Positions 6,149-11,809 of a stretch of DNA of 11,809 bases are shown here, one piece after another. The DNA is from Bacillota bacterium (GTDB taxonomy: Bacteria; Bacillota_E; JAJZYS01; JAJYTV01), in assembly GCA_021845645.1 (NCBI GenBank), contig JAJZVM010000127.1:1-11809 (forward strand), written 5' to 3'. How positions within the stretch are numbered: the first letter of the stretch is position 1; the number at the start of each line of letters is the position of its first letter. The notes under the pieces were generated by a model. It was not told the origin of the DNA. It made no database searches and worked only from the letters and a program-made list of their open reading frames with translations. A program made the translations under genes and the position numbers.

Positions 6149-6823
6149 CTAGAGCATCTGCAGAGCGTCGCCACAGATCACGTGGCTCCACTGGCCCAGG
6201 CCGTGGATGACGAGGTTCAGGCGAGTCATCTCAGCGCATACGGGGTCTATGTCGATCCCGGTGAACTCGGCGCCTCCTGCGGCGAGAAACGCCTCAGGGA
6301 GCGCGTCGGCTGCCGCGAGCAGCATGGCCCCGGCGCCGCACGAAGGGTCAGCGATTCGGAGTGGGCGACTCTCTGGCAGCGCACCGTCGGGCGGCAACTG
6401 CAGCCCCGCCATCATGGACGCAATGCTCCAGGGCGTGAAAAACTGCCCCAGGCCGCCCTTTGAGTGGCCGAAGTGCATGTAGATCGGGCCCAGCGCGTCC
6501 TCGAACGTGTGCTTGGCGAGGTCGGCCACGGCTTGAGCGGCCGACCGCAGCTCGCGCTGCGGCTGTCCGTGGTCCTGGGCCTCCGGGGTGCCGTCTCCGC
6601 CCGCTGCCAGGGCGCTAAGCGCCTGCAGAAATGCCTGGAACACCTCCGTACGGTCGCCGTGCAGCATCATCGCAACGCGCTCCAGGCGGCGGACGACATC
6701 ACGGACGACGTCGCGCACATCGGAATTGCTCGCGATTCTGGTGACGGTCGCGGGAGTGGGGGAGAGGATCGGGGCCTCGGAGCTGAACAGGTACTGTTGT
6801 CCTTCCGGAATCCTGTGGCGCAT
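6149..6823 (-). CDS. Short N6-adenine DNA methyltransferase-like protein without the NPPY motif
   Basis: A 224-residue protein with the front half of a gamma-type N6-adenine methylase fold as in HsdM. It has GLGQFFTPWSIASMM (about 124-138, motif X), ADPSCGAGAMLLAAAD (158-173, motif I, SAM-binding loop) and TGIDIDP (188-194, motif II, acidic SAM ribose ligand). It ends at HVICGDALQML, just where motif IV ([DN]PPY/F) would follow, and I see no NPPY in the next 100 bp. Similar short N-6 DNA methylase proteins occur on plasmids and integrative elements, so the shortness may be natural. Catalysis without motif IV is doubtful; it might need a partner or serve as a SAM-binding decoy. ATG 6823 is preferred: GGAGGTG lies 6 bp upstream, while the longer frame to 7045 overlaps the HD gene. 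Confidence 0.8.
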   Translation of the reverse strand: MRHRIPEGQQYLFSSEAPILSPTPATVTRIASNSDVRDVVRDVVRRLERVAMMLHGDRTEVFQAFLQALSALAAGGDGTPEAQDHGQPQRELRSAAQAVADLAKHTFEDALGPIYMHFGHSKGGLGQFFTPWSIASMMAGLQLPPDGALPESRPLRIADPSCGAGAMLLAAADALPEAFLAAGGAEFTGIDIDPVCAEMTRLNLVIHGLGQWSHVICGDALQML

Positions 6824-6897
6824 GGCCGCACCTCCGCTGCGGTGGTTCCGCCTCCAGTCTGCCGCCGCGGGCACGCACCTGCGGCCGTCGGCGGATT

Positions 6898-7719
6898 CTA
6901 GCTCCTCGAGTGGCAGGCTGCGAGAGCCGCGCGGCCCGCCTCGGTCAAGGCGTGCAGCTGGTTCCCATCGGGCCCGGTATCTACACGTATCCAGCCATGC
7001 CGCTCGCACGTGCGCACGGTTGTCTCCGATGCTGTCGTGAGCCACGCGGCCTGGGCGCCCCCGTAGCTAGCGAGCGCCTCCAGGAACAAGACCTGCGCCA
7101 CCGATGGCAGTGGTGCCTTTGCCGCGTCTGGGCGCTTCGTGCCTCGCCCACCGATGCGGTCCAGGAGGTTCCACGCCTCCTCCAGGAGCAGCGCAACCAG
7201 CGTCGGGCAATGGTGCGCTGCCTTGAAGACGCACAGGGTCTCGTGAGAGTAGGCCCAGGCAGCCTCTGGCCCCTTGGCCGCAACTTCTCGAAGGTTGTGG
7301 ATGCGATCGGCGAGCTTGATCTCCGTGCTCTCTGCCGATGCGAAGATCCGCTGATAGTACTCGTCCTCGGGGAGGTCTGGCCGTTTGGTAAGAGAGTCGA
7401 CGAGACGCGCCGCCTCGGGACCAGCGGTGGCGGCGATCGTGGAGAGGGCCACATCGCTGTCTTCGACAACGTCGTGCAGCCACGCGGCAGCCAGCATGTG
7501 CGGGCGCCTCTCCCCGGCCTGTTCGAGGATGTGAACCACCGCGGCGGGGTGGGTGATATAGGGCGCATTCGTCCCAAACCTCGTCTGTCCCGCATGGGCG
7601 CGCACGGCGAGGGCTCGCGCAGCCAGCACCAGGTCGCTTTCGGTTCGGGGGCCGCTGGAGCCCGAGGCCATCTCTCCGTTTCCCCGGTAAGGCGTCATTC
7701 CTGCATCGCCTCCCGCCAT
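6898..7719 (-). CDS. HD-domain hydrolase resembling the (p)ppGpp 3'-pyrophosphohydrolase domain, with a winged-helix-like C-terminus
   Basis: This is a 273-residue protein. Residues 30-150 carry the metal-dependent HD fold seen in the hydrolase domain of RelA/SpoT enzymes and in small alarmone hydrolases (MESH1-like). H57 is in ITHP, H82/D83 and E86/D87 in LHDVVEDSDV, and D138 in KLADRIHN. No synthetase domain follows. Residues 205-270 instead resemble a winged helix-turn-helix. The likely reaction is removal of the 3'-pyrophosphate from (p)ppGpp or a related nucleotide. The start ATG 7719 has AGGAGA 4-5 bp upstream, inside a small hairpin; ATG 7698 is an alternative. It is the first gene of the unit leading through the methylase to the Mom-like gene (74-bp gap). 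The role beside DNA-modification genes is unclear. Confidence 0.8.
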   Translation of the reverse strand: MAGGDAGMTPYRGNGEMASGSSGPRTESDLVLAARALAVRAHAGQTRFGTNAPYITHPAAVVHILEQAGERRPHMLAAAWLHDVVEDSDVALSTIAATAGPEAARLVDSLTKRPDLPEDEYYQRIFASAESTEIKLADRIHNLREVAAKGPEAAWAYSHETLCVFKAAHHCPTLVALLLEEAWNLLDRIGGRGTKRPDAAKAPLPSVAQVLFLEALASYGGAQAAWLTTASETTVRTCERHGWIRVDTGPDGNQLHALTEAGRAALAACHSRS

Positions 7720-7721
7720 CA

Positions 7722-7740
7722 GTCTCCTGCCAAAGGAGAC
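7722..7740 (-). promoter_or_regulatory. Hairpin covering the ribosome-binding site of the HD-hydrolase gene
   Basis: On the - strand GTCTCCT (7740-7734) pairs perfectly with AGGAGAC (7728-7722) across a 5-nt loop. The right arm contains the AGGAGA Shine-Dalgarno of the gene starting at 7719. The 7-bp stem would reduce initiation unless opened. This is the second such arrangement in the window, after 9-78. It is short enough that chance is possible. Confidence 0.45.
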
Positions 7741-7859
7741 ATCGTGCGGGGGCATGCCGCCATTTTTGGCGTCGAGGTGAAATTCCTTAGGATTTCTGGT
7801 CGCGACGATGCTACTAGGAGACAGGGACACTCGCGCACCACGAAAACCCGCCATGCAGG

Positions 7860-7868
7860 TGGTAGAAT
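7860..7868 (+). promoter_or_regulatory. Extended -10 promoter candidate for the 27-codon peptide gene
   Basis: TGGTAGAAT matches the extended -10 form TGnTATAAT with one mismatch. No good -35 lies 16-18 bp upstream, which is usual for extended -10 promoters. The predicted start of transcription, near 7875, gives a leader of about 64 nt to the GTG at 7939. The leader contains an unused GAGGAGG-like sequence near 7880. The rest of the divergent gap 7741-7859 should hold the - strand promoter of the HD gene, but I could not pick one. Confidence 0.35.
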
Positions 7869-7938
7869 CGCCGTCTGCCTGAGGAGGCGCTAAGACAGCC
7901 GCGAGGGTGCCTATGTTTTGGGCAGGGAGGTGGGGAAT

Positions 7939-8022
7939 GTGCCTCGCAACCGGATCTGGCTGTATGTGCTCGGTGCTGTGCTGATTGCGGCCGGCACCGT
8001 ACTGATGCGGTTGGCCACGTAA
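7939..8022 (+). CDS. 27-residue single-helix hydrophobic peptide
   Basis: The frame opens with GTG 7939, preceded by GGGAGG (7925-7930) with an 8-nt gap, and ends at TAA 8020-8022. The product starts MPRNRIW and continues as one hydrophobic helix (LYVLGAVLIAAGTVLM) with a short RLAT tail. The positive-inside N-terminus plus one TM span is typical of tiny membrane peptides such as TA toxins, regulators of membrane proteins or exported pro-peptides. It has a candidate promoter (7860-7868) and a hairpin 20 bp after the stop. An overlapping frame from ATG 7913 gives a 23-residue Cys-rich peptide with no Shine-Dalgarno and is less likely. Too short to classify by family. Confidence 0.5.
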   Translation: MPRNRIWLYVLGAVLIAAGTVLMRLAT

Positions 8023-8041
8023 GGCCCGGGCATGCGCGAAG

Positions 8042-8077
8042 AGGGGCACCTGCGTCCTCCATGGACGGGGCGCCCCT
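8042..8077. terminator. Imperfect hairpin between convergent genes, probable terminator
   Basis: AGGGGC (8042-8047) pairs with GCCCCT (8072-8077). Inside it, GTCC and GGAC enclose the loop TCCAT, with an internal bulge between the two stems. It lies 20 bp after the small peptide gene on the + strand and 14 bp after the stop of the HTH-TPR gene on the - strand, so it can serve both. The + strand has CTTGAACTTCCC after it rather than a clean U-run. Confidence 0.5.
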
Positions 8078-8090
8078 TGAACTTCCCTCT

Positions 8091-9266
8091 TCAGATCTGC
8101 GGCCGAAGTTGGCTGCTTTGCGATTGCAGAAACGACACCGCCGCGGATATACGCTGTTCGTAGCCGTCCGTCACATACCGGGGAAGGGGCTCTAACAGCT
8201 TACCGTAGCCCAGCACGCCCGAGATGATCGCCATCGCTAGGACGTCCTGCGGGTCCTTTGTTCCGTCGAAGGCGAAGAAACGATTCAGCATGTCCCTGGC
8301 CCCATGTCTATCGCCAGTCAGAGCCCGGCAGAGGCACATCTCAGCGTAGGAGTCCGGCCGGAGCGGTGGGGCCGGGGACAGGGCCTCCAGAGCAATAGCG
8401 AGGTGGCCGAGCGCATCCTGGAGATCTCCGAGTTGACGGTAGATGACACCAAGGTTGTGATGGTATCTGGCCTTGCGATCGGGGTCCATGGCGTGTTTCT
8501 CGAGGTCGGTCAGAAGAGCCAGGGCGCCCTCGGGTGACTGAGCGCTCCACCGGCAGATGGCCTCCCCGAGCCTGGCATCGAAATACCAAGCGTCCCCACG
8601 TAGGAAGTGGGCAGCCCGATGGTACACGGGGAGTGCTTCTCTGTATGACTGCATTCCCTTGAGAGCATTCGCCTTGGTCAGCAGGGAGTAACCCACCTTA
8701 TGTAGGTCTCCGACCGACTGAAAAGCCTCCGCGGCCTCGTCGAATTTCATGGCAGCCCGGAACCAGCGGCCTGTACGCATCATGGCAAGCGCTGCGTTAT
8801 ATGATGCGTCCGCGCTCTTCGCTACATCATTAGTTCGCTTTGCCGCTTTCTCTGCTCGCAGAAACCACACTAGCGATCGGGCGTAATTCCCTTCTTGGTA
8901 GGCGAGAACTCCCCACAGATGATACACACGCCCCTGGTATCGTCTATTGTCGCGCAGGGCTACGCGCAGCGAACGGAGGCGCTCCAGGACCGGCCGCGCC
9001 CCGGCCATGTCCCGAGCTTGCAGGAAGTGCTCGCCCATTTGGATCAGCGGAAGCAGGCGGCTCTCTTGGGCAAGGTATTCCACCAGCCAGTCTGACGACG
9101 GCACAGCAAGCAAATCTGTCAGTAAGAGCAGGGTCTTGAAGCTGGGGTCCCTGCGGCCCGCTTCGATGTCGCGGAGGTGTTGTGCGCTCATGCCCGCGAG
9201 GGCCGCCAGATCGCGGATTTTCATGCCGATCTCGGTACGGCGATCGCGAAGAAGGGTGCCGATCAT
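8091..9266 (-). CDS. HTH-XRE regulator with C-terminal TPR repeats (RRNPP-like design)
   Basis: A 391-residue protein. Residues 1-55 are an XRE/Cro-type helix-turn-helix (IRDLAALAGMSAQHLRDIEA, with the family's E-x-GRR-PSFKTLLLL ending). The rest is helical repeats of TPR character, for example 115-145 (LWGVLAYQEGNYARSL), 152-187 (SYNAALAMMRTGRWFRAAMKF), 192-220 and 267-297 (HHNLGVIYRQLGDLQDALGHL). Such HTH-TPR proteins control transcription, and in the RRNPP group (PlcR, NprR, Rgg relatives) the TPR groove binds a secreted peptide. No cognate pheromone is recognised, though a 27-residue hydrophobic peptide is encoded convergently next door. ATG 9266 is preferred over ATG 9287: GGAGGTG lies 5 bp upstream, nearly the same initiation region as the methylase gene. 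Autoregulation is likely but not shown. Confidence 0.88.
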   Translation of the reverse strand: MIGTLLRDRRTEIGMKIRDLAALAGMSAQHLRDIEAGRRDPSFKTLLLLTDLLAVPSSDWLVEYLAQESRLLPLIQMGEHFLQARDMAGARPVLERLRSLRVALRDNRRYQGRVYHLWGVLAYQEGNYARSLVWFLRAEKAAKRTNDVAKSADASYNAALAMMRTGRWFRAAMKFDEAAEAFQSVGDLHKVGYSLLTKANALKGMQSYREALPVYHRAAHFLRGDAWYFDARLGEAICRWSAQSPEGALALLTDLEKHAMDPDRKARYHHNLGVIYRQLGDLQDALGHLAIALEALSPAPPLRPDSYAEMCLCRALTGDRHGARDMLNRFFAFDGTKDPQDVLAMAIISGVLGYGKLLEPLPRYVTDGYEQRISAAVSFLQSQSSQLRPQI

Positions 9267-9641
9267 GGCGCACCTCCGCGCAAGCAACCCTGTAGGTAAA
9301 GTGCGTGTACAAGCTTTCTATTTGCTGACACGCTTCTCCTGTACCAATCCATCTCTGGAAGAGGGCTAGGAGATGCTGTAGGCGCTTGCGGTCTACGAGA
9401 CAGACGGGTTCTGTATCGCTCACGATGATTGAGACCAAAGGATAGACAGGGCGCCGCCCTACCACGACGCCTCGACCTGGCACAAACTCCGGATTGGCTG
9501 GTCGCTCTCCTAACATTCAATGACAAGATCCTCAAGGTCGGCTCGGCGCTCTGTCGGATTGCGGCCTCCTCCTGTGATGCACACCGGCGCCATACGAAGA
9601 CGGCGCCCGGCTGGCCAGATCTGCTGTCGACTCGTGTTCCC
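9267..9641. other. Intergenic region with no convincing gene; possible 22-codon leader peptide upstream of the HTH-TPR regulator
   Basis: This 375-bp stretch lies between the toxin gene and the regulator, both on the - strand. Open frames across it lack ribosome-binding sites and look like non-coding readings. One short - strand frame, GTG 9331 to TGA 9263, has AGGAG 4 bp upstream and overlaps the regulator start as ATGA. It would encode a basic 22-residue peptide ending CLRGGAP and might be a translational leader. Promoter signals for the regulator must be here, but no pair of boxes is better than TTGGTA (- strand, near 9354) with a poor -10. No repeats of note were seen. Confidence 0.4.
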
Positions 9642-10034
9642 TCAAGAGAGAACCGCCACGTCTCGCTTCCATGCGGCCTGAGCAAGCTTCTCATCCCTCG
9701 TGGCCAAGGGCACACCTTCACGCATGGCCAACTCCAGGTAGGCGGCGTCGTAGACGGAAAGGCCCTCATCGCGCGCAAGTGACCACGCCGCCGCGAAGCT
9801 CCTGTCGTTATGGTCCACCTCTACCACGAGAGCGGCCCACAAGGCATCCCAGACGCGTTGGGCCTGGATCCGCGAGATGCGACCCCGCCGTTCGCCCGAG
9901 AGAAGTCCGTTTGCAAGTTCGAGCGGCCACAGGCTCGGCACCACAGCGTGGCCGTCTGGGGGCAGGTCGGCGGACCGCTCGTCCGCGAAACACCAGGATA
10001 GAGCCGTCGATGCGTCGAGCACGTAGCGGCTCAT
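9642..10034 (-). CDS. vapC: VapC-type PIN-domain ribonuclease toxin
   Basis: This 130-residue protein is a PIN-domain endoribonuclease, the toxin of a type II toxin-antitoxin pair, which cleaves RNA (often tRNA or rRNA) when free. The metal-binding acidic residues are in place: D7 in YVLDAST, E39 in PLELANGLL, D96 in VYDAAYLELA and D114 in ATRDEKL. Length is normal for VapC. The start ATG 10034 overlaps the antitoxin stop as ATGA and has GGAGG about 11 bp upstream, so toxin translation is coupled to the antitoxin. The frame stays open upstream, but that part is the antitoxin gene in another frame. It looks intact. Confidence 0.92.
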   Translation of the reverse strand: MSRYVLDASTALSWCFADERSADLPPDGHAVVPSLWPLELANGLLSGERRGRISRIQAQRVWDALWAALVVEVDHNDRSFAAAWSLARDEGLSVYDAAYLELAMREGVPLATRDEKLAQAAWKRDVAVLS

Positions 10035-10267
10035 CGACGGCCCTCCTCCACCCAGGAGCGCAGCTCCTGCGACGGGATGCGGGGCAGTTCCGCGCGGAGC
10101 TGGCGCAGCGTTTTCCAGGCTTCCTCGCGGTCCTCCGCCGCCCGTACGGGGGTAAGCAGCGCAACGGGCTTGCCTCGATTGGTGATCGTGATGGTTTCTC
10201 CTTGAGCCACCGCCCTCAGGAGCTCGTTGAGATGGGTCTTCGCGTCGAAGGTGCCAACCACACGCAT
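10031..10267 (-). CDS. vapB: Phd/YefM-family antitoxin (VapB role)
   Basis: A 78-residue protein. Residues 1-42 form the DNA-binding, dimerising Phd/YefM fold, with FDAKTHLNELLRAVAQGE, the ITITNRGKP strands and VALLTPV. The charged C-terminal half (about 44-78) would wrap around and inhibit the PIN toxin. It precedes the toxin gene, with a 4-bp ATGA overlap. AAGGTG lies 9 bp upstream of the ATG. By family knowledge the antitoxin represses its own operon alone and with the toxin. Confidence 0.92.
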   Translation of the reverse strand: MRVVGTFDAKTHLNELLRAVAQGETITITNRGKPVALLTPVRAAEDREEAWKTLRQLRAELPRIPSQELRSWVEEGRR

Positions 10268-10302
10268 GCCGATTCACACCTTATCAGACTGGTTTAACAA
10301 CT

Positions 10303-10332
10303 AGTATAGTAGCGCCAGCAATGGCCGCGCAA
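10303..10332 (-). promoter_or_regulatory. Candidate promoter of the toxin-antitoxin operon
   Basis: On the - strand TATACT (10308-10303) matches the -10 consensus at five of six positions. It is preceded by TTGCGC (10332-10327), a weak -35, with an 18-bp spacer. Transcription would start about 30 nt before the antitoxin ATG. The AT-rich patch with ACTAGT overlapping the -10 could be part of an antitoxin operator. The remaining stretch 10333-10513 shows no gene. Confidence 0.4.
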
Positions 10333-10513
10333 TTGCCTCCTGTGGCGTCCTGCGTCGGAGGGCCTGCACCACCGAGCGACGTACGTGGAGATACGGCATA
10401 CCCAGACCGAATCGCTCGCAATCATTCTGAGCAGGCCTGTCGTGGGCGGTTACATGTGGCTTGCCTTTCCGGTCGGCCCAGGCCGCGCACGTCAGTTGCC
10501 GAAGTGCGGCCGC

Positions 10514-11809
10514 TCAGGCCACCTTGAACTGCGCGACGGCGTGGCGAAGCTCTCCTGCCAGCTTGGCGAGGCTGTCGGCAGAGGCGGCGATCTCCTCGGC
10601 CGAGGCCGACATCTCCTGCACCGACGCCGACACTTCCTCGGCCGACGCGCCCGTCTCCTGCGAGATCGCCGCCACCTGCGACACCGCCTCGACCACGCTG
10701 CCGCTGGATGCCGCCATCTGCTCTGACGAGGCGCTGTTCTCCTCGGTGATCGACGAGACGGAGACCATGCGCTCCGCCGCGCGCTGGGCGGTCGCCACCA
10801 CCTTGCGCCCAGCCTCCGTGACCTGGCGCACCCTGTGGCTCGTCTGCCCGGTCGCCTCCAGGATCTCGCGCAGCGCAGCGCCCGCCCGGTCGCCGAGTGC
10901 ACTGCCCCGCTCCACCTCGCGCGCACCTTCCTGGGTCGCGGCGAGTGCGGCGCTCGTCTCCTCCTGCATGCTGCGGATCAGCGCCTCGATCTCCATGGCC
11001 GCCGTCTTGACGCGATCGGCCAGGGCACGCACCTCCTCCGCCACCACGGCGAAGCCCTTGCCGTGGTCTCCGGCGCGCGCCGCCTCGATCGCGGCGTTGA
11101 GGGCGAGCAGGTTGGTCTGGCTCGCGATGTCGCTGATCACCTGGATGATCTCGTCGATCTGGCGCGAGGTCTCGCCGAGCTTGCCCACCTTCTCGGCGGC
11201 GTTGAAGACGGAGGTGTGGATCTCCGCCATGGCCTGCACCGCCTCGCCGATCGCTTGGCCGCCGCTCTTCGCCGCGTTCAGCGTGAGGTCGGCGTGGCCC
11301 GCGACGGTGTCGACGTCCTGCACCATGGCCTTCACCTGCTGGCTCGCCTCCTCCATGAGGCCCGCCGCCTGCTCGGTCTCCTTCGCCTGCGCCTGGGCCC
11401 CCACGGCGATCTGGTCCACCGCCTGGCGCAGCTCCTGCATCGCCTGAGCTCCGCCTGAAGCGTGCTGGGCCTGCTGCACCGCGCCCTGCGCCACCTGCGC
11501 CACCGCCGCCGAGACCTGCTGGGCGGCGGACGCGGTCTGGCCTGCAGCCTCGGTGAGCTGGGTGCTCGCGCTGCTCACCTCTTCACTCATGCGATGGATG
11601 GTGCCGATCACGCCCTGCAGGGCCTGCAGCATCTTGTTGCCGGCGCGGGACAAGACCGCCACCTCGTCCCTGCCCACGACCTGCATCGGCATCACCGTCA
11701 GGTCGCCGTCGGCGATCCGCTCGAGCATGGCTACCGTCCGGCTGAGCGGGTGGACGATGGCCCGGCTGATGACGATCGCCAGGAAGGCTACGAGGACCGC
11801 CGCCAGGAT
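10514..11809 (-). CDS. Methyl-accepting chemotaxis protein, C-terminal part (N-terminus beyond window)
   Basis: 431 residues are visible. The reading frame is still open at the window end, before its natural start. It begins in a transmembrane helix ([14 protein letters not shown]) followed by a HAMP linker ([20 protein letters not shown]). Next comes a long Ala/Gln/Glu-rich signalling coiled coil. The CheA/CheW-contacting hairpin tip is well kept at about visible residues 220-265 ([20 protein letters not shown], then [13 protein letters not shown]). Methylation-type Gln/Glu pairs occur on both flanks. The C-terminus is FKVA, with no CheR-docking pentapeptide. The periplasmic sensor lies outside the window, so the ligand is unknown. 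Met at 11728 is internal, within the HAMP region, and not the start. Confidence 0.95.
   Translation of the reverse strand: MLAAVLVAFLAIVISRAIVHPLSRTVAMLERIADGDLTVMPMQVVGRDEVAVLSRAGNKMLQALQGVIGTIHRMSEEVSSASTQLTEAAGQTASAAQQVSAAVAQVAQGAVQQAQHASGGAQAMQELRQAVDQIAVGAQAQAKETEQAAGLMEEASQQVKAMVQDVDTVAGHADLTLNAAKSGGQAIGEAVQAMAEIHTSVFNAAEKVGKLGETSRQIDEIIQVISDIASQTNLLALNAAIEAARAGDHGKGFAVVAEEVRALADRVKTAAMEIEALIRSMQEETSAALAATQEGAREVERGSALGDRAGAALREILEATGQTSHRVRQVTEAGRKVVATAQRAAERMVSVSSITEENSASSEQMAASSGSVVEAVSQVAAISQETGASAEEVSASVQEMSASAEEIAASADSLAKLAGELRHAVAQFKVA

Noticed and set aside
6858..6893. GC-rich imperfect hairpin between the HD and methylase genes
   Set aside because: Only about 6 bp pair cleanly in very GC-rich sequence, so chance pairing is likely.
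7773..7795. AGGTGAAATTCC-like string resembling a conserved small-subunit rRNA segment
   Set aside because: The similarity is limited to about a dozen bases, and the surrounding sequence has no rRNA character.
6910..7893. A 327-codon + strand open frame opposite the HD hydrolase
   Set aside because: The HD motifs are on the other strand; this frame has biased, low-complexity composition and no initiation signal.
8944..9516. A 190-codon - strand frame running from the intergenic region into the HTH-TPR gene
   Set aside because: Its second half is a shifted reading of the regulator. The first half (9267-9516) has a plausible look but no start signal and no known motif, so I could not support a gene or a remnant.
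10488..10513. Imperfect stem after the chemotaxis receptor stop as a terminator
   Set aside because: The 8-bp stem needs a 2-nt bulge and a 13-nt loop and has no U-run; too weak to list.
10461..11447. A 328-codon + strand open frame opposite the chemotaxis receptor
   Set aside because: It is antisense to a strongly recognisable receptor; the Ala/Ser-rich product is what the GC-rich coiled-coil sequence gives when read backwards.
1..11809. tRNA genes, CRISPR arrays, insertion sequences with terminal repeats, and direct-repeat att sites
   Set aside because: I scanned for T-arm-like motifs, regularly spaced repeats, transposase motifs and long direct repeats by eye and found none; short att repeats could be missed without a computed comparison.

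Overview
This 11.8-kb window is GC-rich bacterial DNA whose genes mostly have strong GGAGG-type ribosome-binding sites, short spacers and ATGA or TAATG stop/start overlaps. No rRNA, tRNA or CRISPR array was seen. The lineage cannot be fixed from the sequence. A high-GC Bacillota-like or Chloroflexota-like host would fit the strong Shine-Dalgarno sites, the DUF6075-like protein, the HTH-TPR regulator and the style of chemotaxis receptor, but this is a weak inference. Two tyrosine recombinases, a toxin-antitoxin pair, DNA-modification genes and orphan small genes mark most of it as accessory, mobile-element-like DNA. The right edge (chemotaxis receptor) looks like chromosomal backbone.

Layout. 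Positions 1-2917 (+ strand) hold a three-gene unit: a tyrosine recombinase, a 400-residue coiled-coil protein of unknown function that overlaps it by one base, and a small DUF6075-like protein. The recombinase is preceded by an elaborate inverted repeat that would hide its ribosome-binding site. Positions 3086-3299 hold a small single-TM protein gene and a good hairpin terminator. Positions 3388-4650 (- strand) hold a second tyrosine recombinase followed 12 bp later by a Cys-rich zinc-ribbon protein. A 30-bp perfect palindrome lies upstream of this pair at 4737-4766.

Positions 4802-7719 (- strand) hold what I regard as the most interesting module. In transcription order it encodes a small HD-domain hydrolase resembling the (p)ppGpp hydrolase domain, fused to a winged-helix-like tail; a short N6-adenine methyltransferase-like protein lacking the NPPY motif; a small Cys/His protein; and a protein that looks like phage Mu Mom, a GNAT-fold enzyme that modifies adenine in DNA. 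The Cys/His gene overlaps the Mom-like gene by ATGA, recalling the com-mom arrangement of phage Mu, where Com is a zinc-binding translational activator of mom. Three GATC sites sit just upstream of this pair, again recalling Mu. The proposed role, DNA modification for protection of a mobile element, is inference.

Positions 7860-8077 carry a tiny one-helix peptide gene (27 codons) with its own extended -10 promoter and hairpin terminator. It is convergent with an HTH-TPR regulator (8091-9266, - strand) of the general design of RRNPP peptide-sensing regulators. Positions 9267-9641 hold no convincing gene. Positions 9642-10332 hold a VapBC-type toxin-antitoxin operon (PIN toxin, Phd/YefM-like antitoxin) with a candidate promoter. 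Positions 10514-11809 hold the C-terminal part of a methyl-accepting chemotaxis protein whose N-terminus lies beyond the window.
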